Shown here piece after piece: positions 9,518-18,492 of a stretch of 64,000 nt of DNA. Origin of the DNA: Pontibacter pamirensis (lineage in GTDB: Bacteria; Bacteroidota; Bacteroidia; Cytophagales; Hymenobacteraceae); assembly GCF_010015475.1 (NCBI RefSeq), contig NZ_SSNI01000003.1:186001-250000 (forward strand), read 5' to 3'. Below the pieces are notes generated by a model. It did no database searches. It was given only the letters and a program-made list of their open reading frames with translations, and was not told the DNA's origin. The translations under genes were made by a program, and so were the position numbers. Each line of letters starts with the position of its first letter. Position 1 is the first letter of the stretch.

Positions 9518-10609
9518 TTGAAAAATATAATATCAATTCTTATAGTTTTGACCCTGATTTCCTGTAAAAGTAAAGAAGGTGGATATGTATGTACACCCTG
9601 TAATTTACCTTGTGATGAGATAGCATTTTCAGAAGCAGGTATTTGTCCGCATTGTAATATGGCTCTAATCATACAACGTGATATAAGGAAAGAGAAAGAA
9701 CTAAAAATTAACCAAATAGATATTCAAGAAGGTTCAGGAGTATTTCTTATAGAGGGTGGAAACGGGAAAAAAGACAACAGCATAAAAGTCTATTATCATA
9801 GGCCTAAAAATTTCAAATCAGATTCTAAAGTTTTACTTGTAATACCTGGGGCAGGTAGAAATGGAGATAGCTACAGAGATGCCTGGATAAAAGAATCTGA
9901 GGAATACGGAGTATTAGTCCTTTCACCTATGTATGCTGAGGAGGATTACGCATTTGAAAACTATCACCTATGTGGCTTAATGTATGATCTGAACTTAAAA
10001 AAAACCATTAAAAGAATTGAAGGGACGAACATTGTAGAACTAGATGAAACCAAATTAACTTACAAAGTAAATGAAAATCGAAAACAATGGATTTTTAAAG
10101 ATTTTGATAGGATTTTTGACTTAACGGTAAAAGCCATTGATTCTGAACAAACCAAGTACGATATATTTGGGCATTCAGCTGGTGGTCAAATTTTACACCG
10201 GTTTGCATTATTCCAGCCTGACTCAAAAGCAGATAGAATTATAGCTTCAAATTCTGGATTTTATACTTTACCAGATTTTAATACTGACCTTCCCTTTGGG
10301 ATAAAGAATACGCCCTTAAATCAGCAGGATTTGAAATTTTCTCTGAGTAAGAAACTTATTCTTCTTATCGGTGAACTTGACAATGAAAATGAAACGGGAG
10401 GAACTTTGTTACGTTCCGTCACTGCTGATAAACAAGGATTGCATCGGTTTGAAAGAGCTCAATATTTTTATAACCAAGCAAAAGCTATTGCTGAAGAAAA
10501 GGAGTTTAGCTTTAATTGGGATTTGGAAATCATTCCCAATGTAGGTCACGATCATAGAAAAATGGGGGATGCCGCAGCAGAATACTTATATGCAAATAGA
10601 AACGAATAA
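9518..10609 (+). CDS. Lipoprotein alpha/beta hydrolase with N-terminal Cys-rich metal-binding-like motif
   Basis: The 363-residue protein starts at TTG 9518, which gives a lipoprotein signal ending LTLISC. Residues 23-50 hold CTPCNLPCDEIAF and AGICPHCNMAL, resembling the heavy-metal-binding domain seen at the start of some Bacteroidota efflux proteins. From residue 85 an alpha/beta hydrolase follows, with LLVIPGAGRNGDSY as oxyanion-region strand, the nucleophile elbow GHSAGG near residue 221 and a C-terminal NVGHDHRK that should supply the catalytic His. The substrate is unknown; a surface or periplasmic esterase is reasonable. The gene is markedly AT-rich beside GC-rich neighbours, and it is followed by a hairpin terminator, so it looks horizontally acquired as a single unit. 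Confidence 0.85.
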   Translation: MKNIISILIVLTLISCKSKEGGYVCTPCNLPCDEIAFSEAGICPHCNMALIIQRDIRKEKELKINQIDIQEGSGVFLIEGGNGKKDNSIKVYYHRPKNFKSDSKVLLVIPGAGRNGDSYRDAWIKESEEYGVLVLSPMYAEEDYAFENYHLCGLMYDLNLKKTIKRIEGTNIVELDETKLTYKVNENRKQWIFKDFDRIFDLTVKAIDSEQTKYDIFGHSAGGQILHRFALFQPDSKADRIIASNSGFYTLPDFNTDLPFGIKNTPLNQQDLKFSLSKKLILLIGELDNENETGGTLLRSVTADKQGLHRFERAQYFYNQAKAIAEEKEFSFNWDLEIIPNVGHDHRKMGDAAAEYLYANRNE

Positions 10610-10681
10610 AAGTGCATAACACTGTATTTGAAATCATAGCACACTCAGGGATGCTACGATCATAACTAGTAGTAAGACAAG

Positions 10682-10706
10682 GAGGCTGCCCATTTAGAGC
10701 AGCCTC
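10682..10706 (+). terminator. Hairpin terminator after the AT-rich hydrolase
   Basis: GAGGCTGC (10682-10689) and GCAGCCTC (10699-10706) form a perfect 8-bp stem with a 9-nt loop, followed by a weak T-run (TTAT). It sits between convergent genes and could serve both. Confidence 0.6.
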
Positions 10707-10757
10707 TTATGCTTTGTCACGATGATCAATTGAGCTAGATACAGCCTTCCCATCTGA

Positions 10758-11708
10758 TCATTTCCCGGCCTTGGCCATGAGAAAATCGTTAACCTCCAGC
10801 CAATATATGAAGGCATCGAACCAGCGATTACTGGTTCGGTCGGGATTGCCGAGGCCGAAACCGTGGCCACCGTTCTGGTAGAGGTGGAACTCGACAGGTA
10901 TGCCCGCTTTGTACCAGGAATCTATCACACCGAACTGACCGCGGAAGAGAAAATCATCGGTGGCGATGACATTGAACATGGGCGGAGCGTTCTTCGGCAC
11001 CTCCACTGGTCCCATACCGCCATATATCGGACCGATGAAGGCCAGTTTCATGGTCTTGGAGTTTAGAGTTGCGTGCATCGTAAGGCCGGCGCCTGCCGAG
11101 AAGCCGATCATACCTAATCTGTTAGTATCGACACCCCACTCTTTGGCCCGTTTGAGGATCAGGGCGTAGGCGGCCTCGGCGTCCTCGAGTTGGTCAGACA
11201 GGTCCCGCTGCGGGGGACTTGGCGGTGTTGCACTTGGCGAAGCGTTGGAAGACGCGCTTGGGGCCGGGCGGGGTCGATTCATCGATTCCTTAAAGGCGTC
11301 GAGCGATTCTGGTGTCGGGTGGAGCCGGTACTTGAGCACAAAGGCCGCGATTCCTTTGTCGGCAAGTGCCTGTGCGACTTCCCAGCCCTCGTTACCCATC
11401 GAAAGCCACCTGAAACCGCCGCCGGGTGCCACGATCACGGCCGCGCCATTCGCCTTGCCCGGGTCAGGCAGGAAGGGGGTGAGGGTCGCTGTGGAGATGT
11501 TACGTGCCATAGGATCGCCCCACTGGCGGAACCATGTCTCGGAGGCTGGCTGGTCATCGACACCGCCCGTGCCGAGTGGAATGGCTTTCGGCTCTAGAGG
11601 GGCTTCGAGTGGATAGATTGTACCGTCCTGCGCCATTGCTGATGCAGCAAAAACAAGTAAGGTGGCCAAAATGAACGGCTTAACCAGGTTTATAAGTTTA
11701 TTAGTCAT
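10758..11708 (-). CDS. Secreted alpha/beta hydrolase, carbohydrate-esterase-like
   Basis: Translation from the ATG at 11708 gives 316 residues with a signal peptide ending ASAMAQ. Features are the oxyanion-region VIVAPGGGF, the nucleophile elbow GFSAGAG, an acidic residue in VIATDDF and the catalytic His in GGHGFG. This is the BD-FAE/xylanase-associated esterase type, which deacylates polysaccharide fragments. A Pro/Ser/Ala-rich insertion (about 145-170, PRPAPSASSNASPSAT) separates strands and is unusual. The gene is GC-rich, unlike the AT-rich gene next to it, pointing to a separate acquisition. It precedes the xylan cluster but is cut off from it by IS debris, so a link to xylan is plausible rather than shown. 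Confidence 0.85.
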   Translation of the reverse strand: MTNKLINLVKPFILATLLVFAASAMAQDGTIYPLEAPLEPKAIPLGTGGVDDQPASETWFRQWGDPMARNISTATLTPFLPDPGKANGAAVIVAPGGGFRWLSMGNEGWEVAQALADKGIAAFVLKYRLHPTPESLDAFKESMNRPRPAPSASSNASPSATPPSPPQRDLSDQLEDAEAAYALILKRAKEWGVDTNRLGMIGFSAGAGLTMHATLNSKTMKLAFIGPIYGGMGPVEVPKNAPPMFNVIATDDFLFRGQFGVIDSWYKAGIPVEFHLYQNGGHGFGLGNPDRTSNRWFDAFIYWLEVNDFLMAKAGK

Positions 11709-11784
11709 GGAGAGGTAATTTATAGGTGAAAGTTTAAATAAACATGTATATATTTTATGGCATTTTAAATACTTCACATTGAAC

Positions 11785-11947
11785 CTGTTTAGAGTTTTTC
11801 ATAAGAGTTAAAATCAGAGTATAAATAAAGCTTATAAAGCTTCAATCACTTTTAAATCTATGGTTTTGAAGGCACAATCAAGACTGTATAACTGCTGAAT
11901 CTATTCAATTTGTTTCGAAAACAGTTGAAATTAGAAACTCTAAACAG
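11785..11947. mobile_element. MITE-like element, copy 1
   Basis: This is a 163-bp non-coding element with perfect 13-bp terminal inverted repeats, CTGTTTAGAGTTT (11785-11797) and AAACTCTAAACAG (11935-11947). A diverged second copy lies at 49168-49333. Shared internal stretches include the end-proximal ATAAGAG, AAGGCACA and ACTGCTGA. The ends resemble IS5-type insertion sequence ends, so it may be an internally deleted, non-autonomous derivative. I see no clear target duplication. Confidence 0.65.
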
Positions 11948-12300
11948 CTTCATTCTTTTTACTATTAAAAATGAATGATTTGAGACAAGACTTTACCTGA
12001 ATTGACCCTTTTCTGGCTCTAACGATCTGCCAGATAATTGCTGTATCTGATTGGGCCTGCCCACTGCACCCTCTTCGCTGTTCACCTTCCCTAGTTTGAG
12101 ATCAGTAGTACCAGCATTATGGTCGGATCTGTGTCAATCTATGATATGTGAACAAAGGGGTCATGCCCATCATCCCGGCAGTCTACAAATCCAACACCTA
12201 TGTCATCGTCGAAATGCTTTACATCTAACTCTCCATTCCGCAACTTGTGATCTTTATTTCAATCTTCAGGTGGTTAGCAACAACTAGCACTTGTGGTTTC

Positions 12301-12480
12301 TCAATGTTGACTTTGCATATCGGCAATATTGAGGATCAGCAGCTTGCGCTGCACAGCCACATAGGCCTGCATGATGCTCTTACCCCTTGCCTGCCAGAAG
12401 CCGTTCATGGAGAGAGGTGAAGACAGGCTCTTTGTAACGCCTCTCCCCCAAAGTGAGCGGCCTTAGTTCCCAGCAGGGGC
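12301..12480 (-). pseudogene. IS110-family transposase C-terminal remnant
   Basis: On the minus strand one frame reads TSLHERLLAGKG and, after a frameshift, the next reads GKSIMQAYVAVQRKLLIL to a stop at 12301-12303. RLLAxGKxxMQAYVAVQRKLL is typical of the IS110/IS116 transposase C-terminus. The rest of the element to about 12640 is too decayed to align by eye. Confidence 0.6.
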
Positions 12481-12690
12481 AACATGCCGAGGTAAAAGGA
12501 ATCCGGATCAACTAGCAGGCTGGCTGGGCATAGAAAACATACCCGTGATAAAGACCACATGCTTCCCGACGGCGGAGGGAGCAGCTTATGCTTTAGGAAA
12601 TTAATCATTCCTTCGATACACCGGTAACAGCGTACCGTTCCCAATCTTTGAAAACAGGATAGTGCCGTTTAAGGATACACGTCTTAGCCA

Positions 12691-14229
12691 TTACTCCAAT
12701 GCCAGTACTACCACCGAAAAGGGCGGTACTTTCAGGGTAAGGGTATTTCCCTTTAGTTTGGCATCTTTGAAAGCTTGTGGGGTGATCAGGTTGGGATTTT
12801 CGAAGGTGTTGTAATCCTGCAGCTTTTTGGACCTTAAGATTCTACCGCTTAACTTTTTATAGCTGGCCCCTTTAATGTCGATGCTGATTTCCTGCGCTTT
12901 GCTGGCGTGCACATTCACCAGGCTGATGTGGGTAACGCCCTGCTTGTTGCGGGATGCTGATGTCCAAACTGCCTGCAACTTATCATCGCCGAGCTGGTAC
13001 TCTGCTGATTTTACCTGTAGTGGCAGCAGGGTAGCATCCTGATGCACCTTGTACATTTCCATTACATGGTAGGTGGGGGTAAGCAGCATTTTTTCCTCAT
13101 CGGTAAGAATCACTGCCTGCAGCACATTAATGGTTTGGGCCAGGTTAGCCATGCGAACCCTGTCGCTGTGGTTGTTGAAGATGTTAAGCGTAGCACCGGC
13201 GATCATGGCATCGCGCATGGTGTTTTGCTGGTATAGGAAGCCAGGGTTGGTACCAGGCTCAACTTCGTACCAGCCGCCCCATTCGTCTACCACCAGGCCA
13301 ATTTTTTTCTCCGGGTCGTACTTGTCCATGATGGCGCTGTGCTTCTCCACCAGCTCGTTCATCAGCAGGGCCTGCCGCATGGTACCGAAATATTGTTTTT
13401 CGTCGAAGGTGGTAGAGGGGCCTTTGGCGTTCCAGTCGGTTACGGCATAGTGGTGCAGGGCAATACCTTCCATGAGTGAAAGGGGGATTTTTTTCATCAG
13501 CACCTCGGTCCAGTTGTAGTCGTCGCCGGCAGGACCAGAAGCAATGCGATAAATCCCTCCGTCCAGATAGCCCCCGGCCATGTAGGTGGCGTACTGTTTG
13601 TATAAATTGGCATAAAACTCTGCGTCCATGTTACCGCCGCAGCCCCAGGGTTCATTGCCGATGCCCCAGTATTTCACCTGCCAGGGTTCGGCCCGGCCGT
13701 TTTCCTGCCTCAGTTTCGACATAGGGTTCCCCTCCTTGGAGTTGGTGTACTGTACCCAGTCCATCATTTCCTGTACGCTGCCGCTGCCCACGTTCCCGGC
13801 CAGATAGGGCTCCGTCTCCAGTATTTCGCATAAGTTTAGGAAGTTGTGTGTGCCAAAGCTATTGTTTTCGGTAACCCCACCCCACCAGGTATTTACAATG
13901 GTAGGCCGCTGATCTTTAGGACCAATGCCGTCTTTCCAATGATAGGTATCGGCAAAACACCCCCCGGGCCAGCGCAGGTTGGGGATGTTTAGGTTTTTGA
14001 GAGCGGCAATAACGTCTTTACGTACTCCGTTGACGTGCGGGATTTTGGTATTGTCTTCTCCTACATAAAAGCCGCCGTAGATGCTACGCCCCAGGTGCTC
14101 GGCAAAATGGCCGTAAATGTGGCGGCTAATCTGTTGATCGGAGCCTTTGGCATCCATAATGATGGAGGTTTGCCCATAGCTTGTCAGGCTGCAAAGAAGT
14201 AGAACACCACTAATAAATATTTTTTTCAT
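12691..14229 (-). CDS. GH51 alpha-L-arabinofuranosidase
   Basis: This 512-residue secreted enzyme has a signal peptide ending TSYGQ, a (beta/alpha)8 catalytic barrel and a C-terminal beta sandwich. The acid/base Glu193 is in GNEPWG and the nucleophile Glu316 is in VDEWGG. Other GH51 hallmarks are GHFAEHLGRSIYGG and LRWPGGCFAD. It would release alpha-L-arabinofuranosyl side chains from arabinoxylan or arabinan oligosaccharides, probably in the periplasm. It has its own promoter with two TGTTACA boxes 376 bp upstream, separating it from GH95. Length and motifs are complete. Confidence 0.95.
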   Translation of the reverse strand: MKKIFISGVLLLCSLTSYGQTSIIMDAKGSDQQISRHIYGHFAEHLGRSIYGGFYVGEDNTKIPHVNGVRKDVIAALKNLNIPNLRWPGGCFADTYHWKDGIGPKDQRPTIVNTWWGGVTENNSFGTHNFLNLCEILETEPYLAGNVGSGSVQEMMDWVQYTNSKEGNPMSKLRQENGRAEPWQVKYWGIGNEPWGCGGNMDAEFYANLYKQYATYMAGGYLDGGIYRIASGPAGDDYNWTEVLMKKIPLSLMEGIALHHYAVTDWNAKGPSTTFDEKQYFGTMRQALLMNELVEKHSAIMDKYDPEKKIGLVVDEWGGWYEVEPGTNPGFLYQQNTMRDAMIAGATLNIFNNHSDRVRMANLAQTINVLQAVILTDEEKMLLTPTYHVMEMYKVHQDATLLPLQVKSAEYQLGDDKLQAVWTSASRNKQGVTHISLVNVHASKAQEISIDIKGASYKKLSGRILRSKKLQDYNTFENPNLITPQAFKDAKLKGNTLTLKVPPFSVVVLALE

Positions 14230-14567
14230 CTGTTGATTAATTGTTTAAGTAGGTTAACAGGAGTCCCCGAACTGAAACCTTATGAACAGGAAACAGTATC
14301 ATTGCCACTTTCACCAGAAACACAGGACCAACACATCGGCTGATGTGTCTGCATCTCCAACAGTGCGATGTCAGTTACCAGCCTGCCATGCAAAAAAAAG
14401 CGGTTATCAAGTGGTGGATAATGGTACACACGCAGAATTCACGCCTGTGCCATCAGCATACATTTCATCGCCATTTTTAAAGTATCAGTTCATCATCTCT
14501 TTGAAGTATTTTTCATAATCAGATACCACCAGCGAAAATTCCTAAAACCCATCTCGCTCTCAGCAAT

Positions 14568-14633
14568 CAAATATATACAACTGAACCCTTACAGAGCACT
14601 TTTCATGTTACAGGTGTTTTTGACCATGTTACA
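14568..14633 (-). promoter_or_regulatory. Promoter with two 21-bp-spaced TGTTACA boxes (for GH51)
   Basis: ATGTTACA occurs at 14605 and 14626, exactly 21 bp apart. A leftward -7 box, TATATTTG on the minus strand, lies at 14568-14575, leaving a 29-bp gap to the proximal box. The same arrangement recurs at 27705-27813 and 35943-36050. The 14230-14690 gap shows nothing else; the promoter would give GH51 an approximately 330-nt leader. Confidence 0.6.
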
Positions 14634-14690
14634 TTAGGACCTTCATGAACGTATTTTTAAGCCATTACATTTAGACTATCCTGTGTTCTC

Positions 14691-17150
14691 TTATTTTGCC
14701 TGATTGACGACATATACACCTCCCTGTTTGGTTTTAAGGTCATACTCGTAGATTCTTCTGGCTTGCAAACTTTTCAAGTCTGCACCAGGGGAAATTAGCG
14801 GCTCTTTTATGTCAGCTACCTGGTAAAAAGGATTCTGATTCGCCCCCTTTGCCTTTTTCAGCCCTTTGCCAGAGAGCGGGTAGTAAGACCGTATTCTGCA
14901 ATTTCCTCCCAGGGCAGACCGGATGGTCACTTCACCTGGTTTGCTATCCTCCCATTTGATGTCCACACCAAATCCTCCCCTGGCCCTGAGACCGCTGATG
15001 CTGCCCTTCGCCCAGGCGTCAGGTAAAGCAGGTAAAAGGTGCACGGCGCCATCGTGGCTTTGCAGGAGCATCTCGGCGATACCCGCCGCACAGCCAAAAT
15101 TCCCGTCAATCTGAAAAGGAGGATGCGCATCAAAGAGGTTCGGGTAAGTACCGCCCCCCTCTCCAGAGGCTTCACGACCAGCAGGTGATAGCTGATCCTT
15201 TATCAGTTTATAGGCACGATTGCCATCCAGCAGCCTAGCCCACAGGTTTACTTTCCAGCCCATCGACCAACCCGTAGACTCGTCGCCCCGGGCAACCAGG
15301 GAGGTTTTAGCTGCCTCAAACAGCTGCGGATGCCGATAAGGGGATATCTGGTTTGAGGGATAAAGCCCGTACAAATGCGATACATGCCGGTGCCTGTCCT
15401 CTGGGTTATCCCAGTCCTGCATCCACTCCTGAAGCTGCCCCCACTTGCCAATCTGCATGGGTGGCAGCCTCTGAAGGCTCTCCTTCATTTCAGCTACCAA
15501 TGCCTCATCTGTTTTAAGAATTTCCGCCGCTTTGATAGTCCTGGTAAACAGGTCGAAAACCAGCTGGTTGTCCATGGTGGTACCCGCCGTCACGGACGAG
15601 CCGGGGTGGGCAGCGGGGGCGTTTTCAGGCGATACGGAAGGGGCAACCACCAGCCACCCGTGCTCCGGCTCCTCCACCAGGAAATCCAGATAAAAACGGG
15701 ATGCTTCTTTCAGGATAGGGTAAACGGACGCAAGGTATTCCCTGTCACCGGAGAACGCATACTTGTCGAGCAGGTGCTGCGAAAGCCATGCCCCGCCCAT
15801 GGGCCACATGCCCCAGAAGGCACCGTCCACTGCCCCGTTGATGCGCCAGATGTCCGTGTTGTGGTGCAACATCCAACCCTGGGCCCCATACATGTCTCTC
15901 GCGGTTTGGCGGCCAGACTGGGAAAGCTCCCGGACCATCTGTATCAGCGGCTCGTGCAGCTCCGCCAGGTTGGTTATCTCAGATGGCCAGTAATTCATCT
16001 CCGTGTTGATGTTCACGGTGTATTTGCTGTCCCAGGGCGGTGTGAGCTGGTCGTTCCAGATCCCCTGCAGGTTCGCTGGCTGCCCACCGGGCCTTGAAGA
16101 AGAGATTAACAAATACCTGCCAAACTGAAAATAAAGGGCTACTAAATTCGGATCGTTTCCGCCTTTAAACTGCGCTACCCTCTGGTCAGTGGGTAGGTTT
16201 ACGGCATCCGTTTCGCCTAAGTCGAGGCCTACCCGATCAAAATATCTCCTGTAGTCAGCTACGTGGTCTTGATAAATCGCCTCCACTTTCTTACTCAGCG
16301 CCTTTTGCAGGTAAGCATCTGCCCGCGCTGCCGCATCACCACTAATATCTTTGTAGTTGTTGAAATTAGATGCGATGGAGATGTAGATGGTGACTTCATC
16401 CGCCTGCTCCACATGCAAACTGCTCTCAGTGGCTTTGACTGTCCCGCCCGTATTCTGGACTCTGGCCTTGGCCTGGAATTGCACCTTTCCTTCCACCCCC
16501 TCATGACTTCCTGTTTTTCCTGCCAGCACGAGTTCGTTACCGCCCTTGGTGGAGACCTCAGCATTCACAGGTCTGTCCATCGTAGCCGAGAAACTGATTG
16601 CACCGGGTTTATCCGCCGACATCCGAAAGACGATGACCTGGTCCGGAAAAGAGGAAAACACCTCAGTTTTATAGTTTACCCCATTCACACGGTAGCTGGA
16701 TGTAGCCACCGCTTTCTCAAGGTCCAGCTCCCTGCGATAGTTTGTATAGTTTTCATGGCCGGCAAACGAGAGCTTCAGGTTGCCCACCGTCTCGTAGGGC
16801 ATCCCGTGTGATGTTTTGCTGATGAACTTCTGGTTCGCCAGTTGCTGGGCCTCCTTGTGCTTGCCTTCAAAAATCAGTCTCCGAACCTCAGGCAAGGCTT
16901 CCCTGGCTTGTGGGTTGTCATTGCGGTTGGGCTGCCCGGCCCAGACCGTGTTCTCATTCAGCTGAATCACTTCCTTAGCGGGGTCTCCAAATACCATGGC
17001 ACCCAGGCGCCCGTTCCCGACTGGCAGGGCCTCCACCCACTCCTGTGCCGGCTGTGTGTACCACAGCCTCAGAGGAACATTTTGTTGCGCAAATGCGTTC
17101 ACCAGGAACATCAGACTGAATAGCAAACAAAATAAAAACCTTCTCTTCAT
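14691..17150 (-). CDS. GH95 alpha-L-fucosidase / alpha-L-galactosidase
   Basis: From the ATG at 17150 the protein has 819 residues, a signal peptide ending VNAFAQ, an N-terminal beta domain (WYTQPAQEWVEALPVGNGRLGAMVFG), an (alpha/alpha)6 barrel and a C-terminal beta domain. TVNINTEMNYW carries the two Asn residues used to activate water in GH95, and APSVSPENAP carries the expected general-acid Glu. GH95 enzymes invert and remove terminal alpha-L-fucose or, in some Bacteroides xylan loci, alpha-L-galactose. In a xylan cluster the L-galactosidase role on complex glucuronoarabinoxylan is attractive, but the motifs alone do not decide. The neighbouring dehydrogenase could process the released sugar. 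Confidence 0.93.
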   Translation of the reverse strand: MKRRFLFCLLFSLMFLVNAFAQQNVPLRLWYTQPAQEWVEALPVGNGRLGAMVFGDPAKEVIQLNENTVWAGQPNRNDNPQAREALPEVRRLIFEGKHKEAQQLANQKFISKTSHGMPYETVGNLKLSFAGHENYTNYRRELDLEKAVATSSYRVNGVNYKTEVFSSFPDQVIVFRMSADKPGAISFSATMDRPVNAEVSTKGGNELVLAGKTGSHEGVEGKVQFQAKARVQNTGGTVKATESSLHVEQADEVTIYISIASNFNNYKDISGDAAARADAYLQKALSKKVEAIYQDHVADYRRYFDRVGLDLGETDAVNLPTDQRVAQFKGGNDPNLVALYFQFGRYLLISSSRPGGQPANLQGIWNDQLTPPWDSKYTVNINTEMNYWPSEITNLAELHEPLIQMVRELSQSGRQTARDMYGAQGWMLHHNTDIWRINGAVDGAFWGMWPMGGAWLSQHLLDKYAFSGDREYLASVYPILKEASRFYLDFLVEEPEHGWLVVAPSVSPENAPAAHPGSSVTAGTTMDNQLVFDLFTRTIKAAEILKTDEALVAEMKESLQRLPPMQIGKWGQLQEWMQDWDNPEDRHRHVSHLYGLYPSNQISPYRHPQLFEAAKTSLVARGDESTGWSMGWKVNLWARLLDGNRAYKLIKDQLSPAGREASGEGGGTYPNLFDAHPPFQIDGNFGCAAGIAEMLLQSHDGAVHLLPALPDAWAKGSISGLRARGGFGVDIKWEDSKPGEVTIRSALGGNCRIRSYYPLSGKGLKKAKGANQNPFYQVADIKEPLISPGADLKSLQARRIYEYDLKTKQGGVYVVNQAK

Positions 17151-17301
17151 CTTTCTAAGTAATGCTATCATCATTGGTTTATAACTTAAAGATTCATCAG
17201 TTGGAATTGCTACCTGTTGTAGCAGTCCTGTTTCTCATGATTTAGAAACACAGGTAACTTTACTGCTTTTCTTTTCAATCTTGATAGCCAGGTGGAGTAT
17301 A

Positions 17302-18318
17302 TCAATCCAACTCAACCATCGCCTTTATGACTCCAGTCTCAGGTTTGAGCCAGGAATCAAAATCATGTTGTACCTGATCAAAAGATACCCGATGTGTTAT
17401 GTATGCCTTCGGGTCAATCAAACCATTTTCCATAGACGAAATCACCTTCTTGAAATCCTCCCGCGTGGCGTTGCGGCTGCTCATCAGCGTAGCTTCACGC
17501 TTATGAAACTCAGGATGGCTAAAGCAGACCTCTCCCTTCTGTAAGCCCACCAATACATACCTGGCGCCGTGTGCCAAGTACTGAAAAGAGCTTTGAATAG
17601 CTTGCTGGCTTCCTGTTGCATCAATCACTACGGTGGGCATGTCACCATTCGTAATTTCAGACAACTGCTCCATTACATCAAGACCAGTGGCATTAATGAC
17701 ATAAGGTATCGCTAACTTCTCTTTACAGAAAGCAAGACGTGTTTCATTTATATCCATCGCCATAACAGTAGCTCCAGCGATTCGTGCCAGCTCCATGATT
17801 CCCAGGCCAATAGGGCCGGAACCTACGACTAACACATGTTCACCGGGCTGTATTCCGGCCCTTCTGACAGCATGTGCTCCTATGGCTAAAGGCTCCACTA
17901 GTGCTAAAGCGTCATAAGGTAAACTGCCTCCGTGCACAAGGGAGCTGGAGGGCACTGAAAGATATTCTACCATGCCGCCATCAACATGCACCCCGCACAC
18001 CTGCATTTTTGTGCAGCAATTTGGTTTACCGGAGCGACAGGCAATACAGACGCCGCAGTTGTAATAAGGAATAAAAGTGACCGCCTCTCCTTTTTTAAAG
18101 CCCGGTGCATCGTCAAAATCAACTAACTCTCCGGCGAGTTCATGCCCCAGTATGCGCGGATACTCAAAGTATGGCTGCGTCCCCTCAAAAGCATGAAGGT
18201 CAGTACCACAGATGCCAATACGCTTGATTTTTATGATAGCGTTGCCTTTGGTTAGCTCTGGCTTTGCTGCTGCACCATACGCTAATGTTCCTGGTGTAGT
18301 ACATACTAATGTTTTCAT
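17302..18318 (-). CDS. Zinc-dependent medium-chain dehydrogenase (sorbitol-dehydrogenase-like)
   Basis: The 338-residue cytoplasmic enzyme starts at ATG 18318 (MKTLVCTTPG). The catalytic zinc ligands are Cys in GICGTDLH and His-Glu in LGHELAGE. The structural zinc site is the four-Cys lobe YNCGVCIACRSGKPNCC. The NAD(P)-binding Rossmann motif is VVGSGPIGLG. It is the polyol/sugar branch of the family and should oxidise a secondary alcohol of a sugar. Lying directly upstream of GH95 in the same orientation, it may oxidise L-fucose or L-galactose released by that enzyme. This is an inference from context; L-threonine or polyol oxidation is also possible. Confidence 0.88.
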   Translation of the reverse strand: MKTLVCTTPGTLAYGAAAKPELTKGNAIIKIKRIGICGTDLHAFEGTQPYFEYPRILGHELAGELVDFDDAPGFKKGEAVTFIPYYNCGVCIACRSGKPNCCTKMQVCGVHVDGGMVEYLSVPSSSLVHGGSLPYDALALVEPLAIGAHAVRRAGIQPGEHVLVVGSGPIGLGIMELARIAGATVMAMDINETRLAFCKEKLAIPYVINATGLDVMEQLSEITNGDMPTVVIDATGSQQAIQSSFQYLAHGARYVLVGLQKGEVCFSHPEFHKREATLMSSRNATREDFKKVISSMENGLIDPKAYITHRVSFDQVQHDFDSWLKPETGVIKAMVELD

Positions 18319-18492
18319 ATACGTTACTGTTATAGGCTGCTTCAACCATTTACCGTTGCCCGATCCAGATGTACATAGCCGCTGTTCACATGGATGAGCT
18401 GGTTAGTGGTGTAGATATGCTGAAAAATCAATGCTATCCACAGATAACCGGTATTTCCTGTAACGCAGAAAAACCGCAAAGACAAACATTCT

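Larger units (their letters stand above)
11709..12690. other. Gene-free region with MITE-like element and IS110 remnant
   Basis: It contains the inverted-repeat element at 11785-11947 and the IS110 transposase tail at 12301-12480. The segment 11950-12300 has no gene I can recognise. Confidence 0.5.

Noticed and set aside
12051..12287. Open frame in the IS debris region as a gene
   Set aside because: No recognisable protein features, no clear start signal and position within decayed DNA.
15375..16097. 240-codon plus-strand frame opposite GH95
   Set aside because: It is a shadow of the GH95 coding strand; GH95 motifs run through the whole interval.
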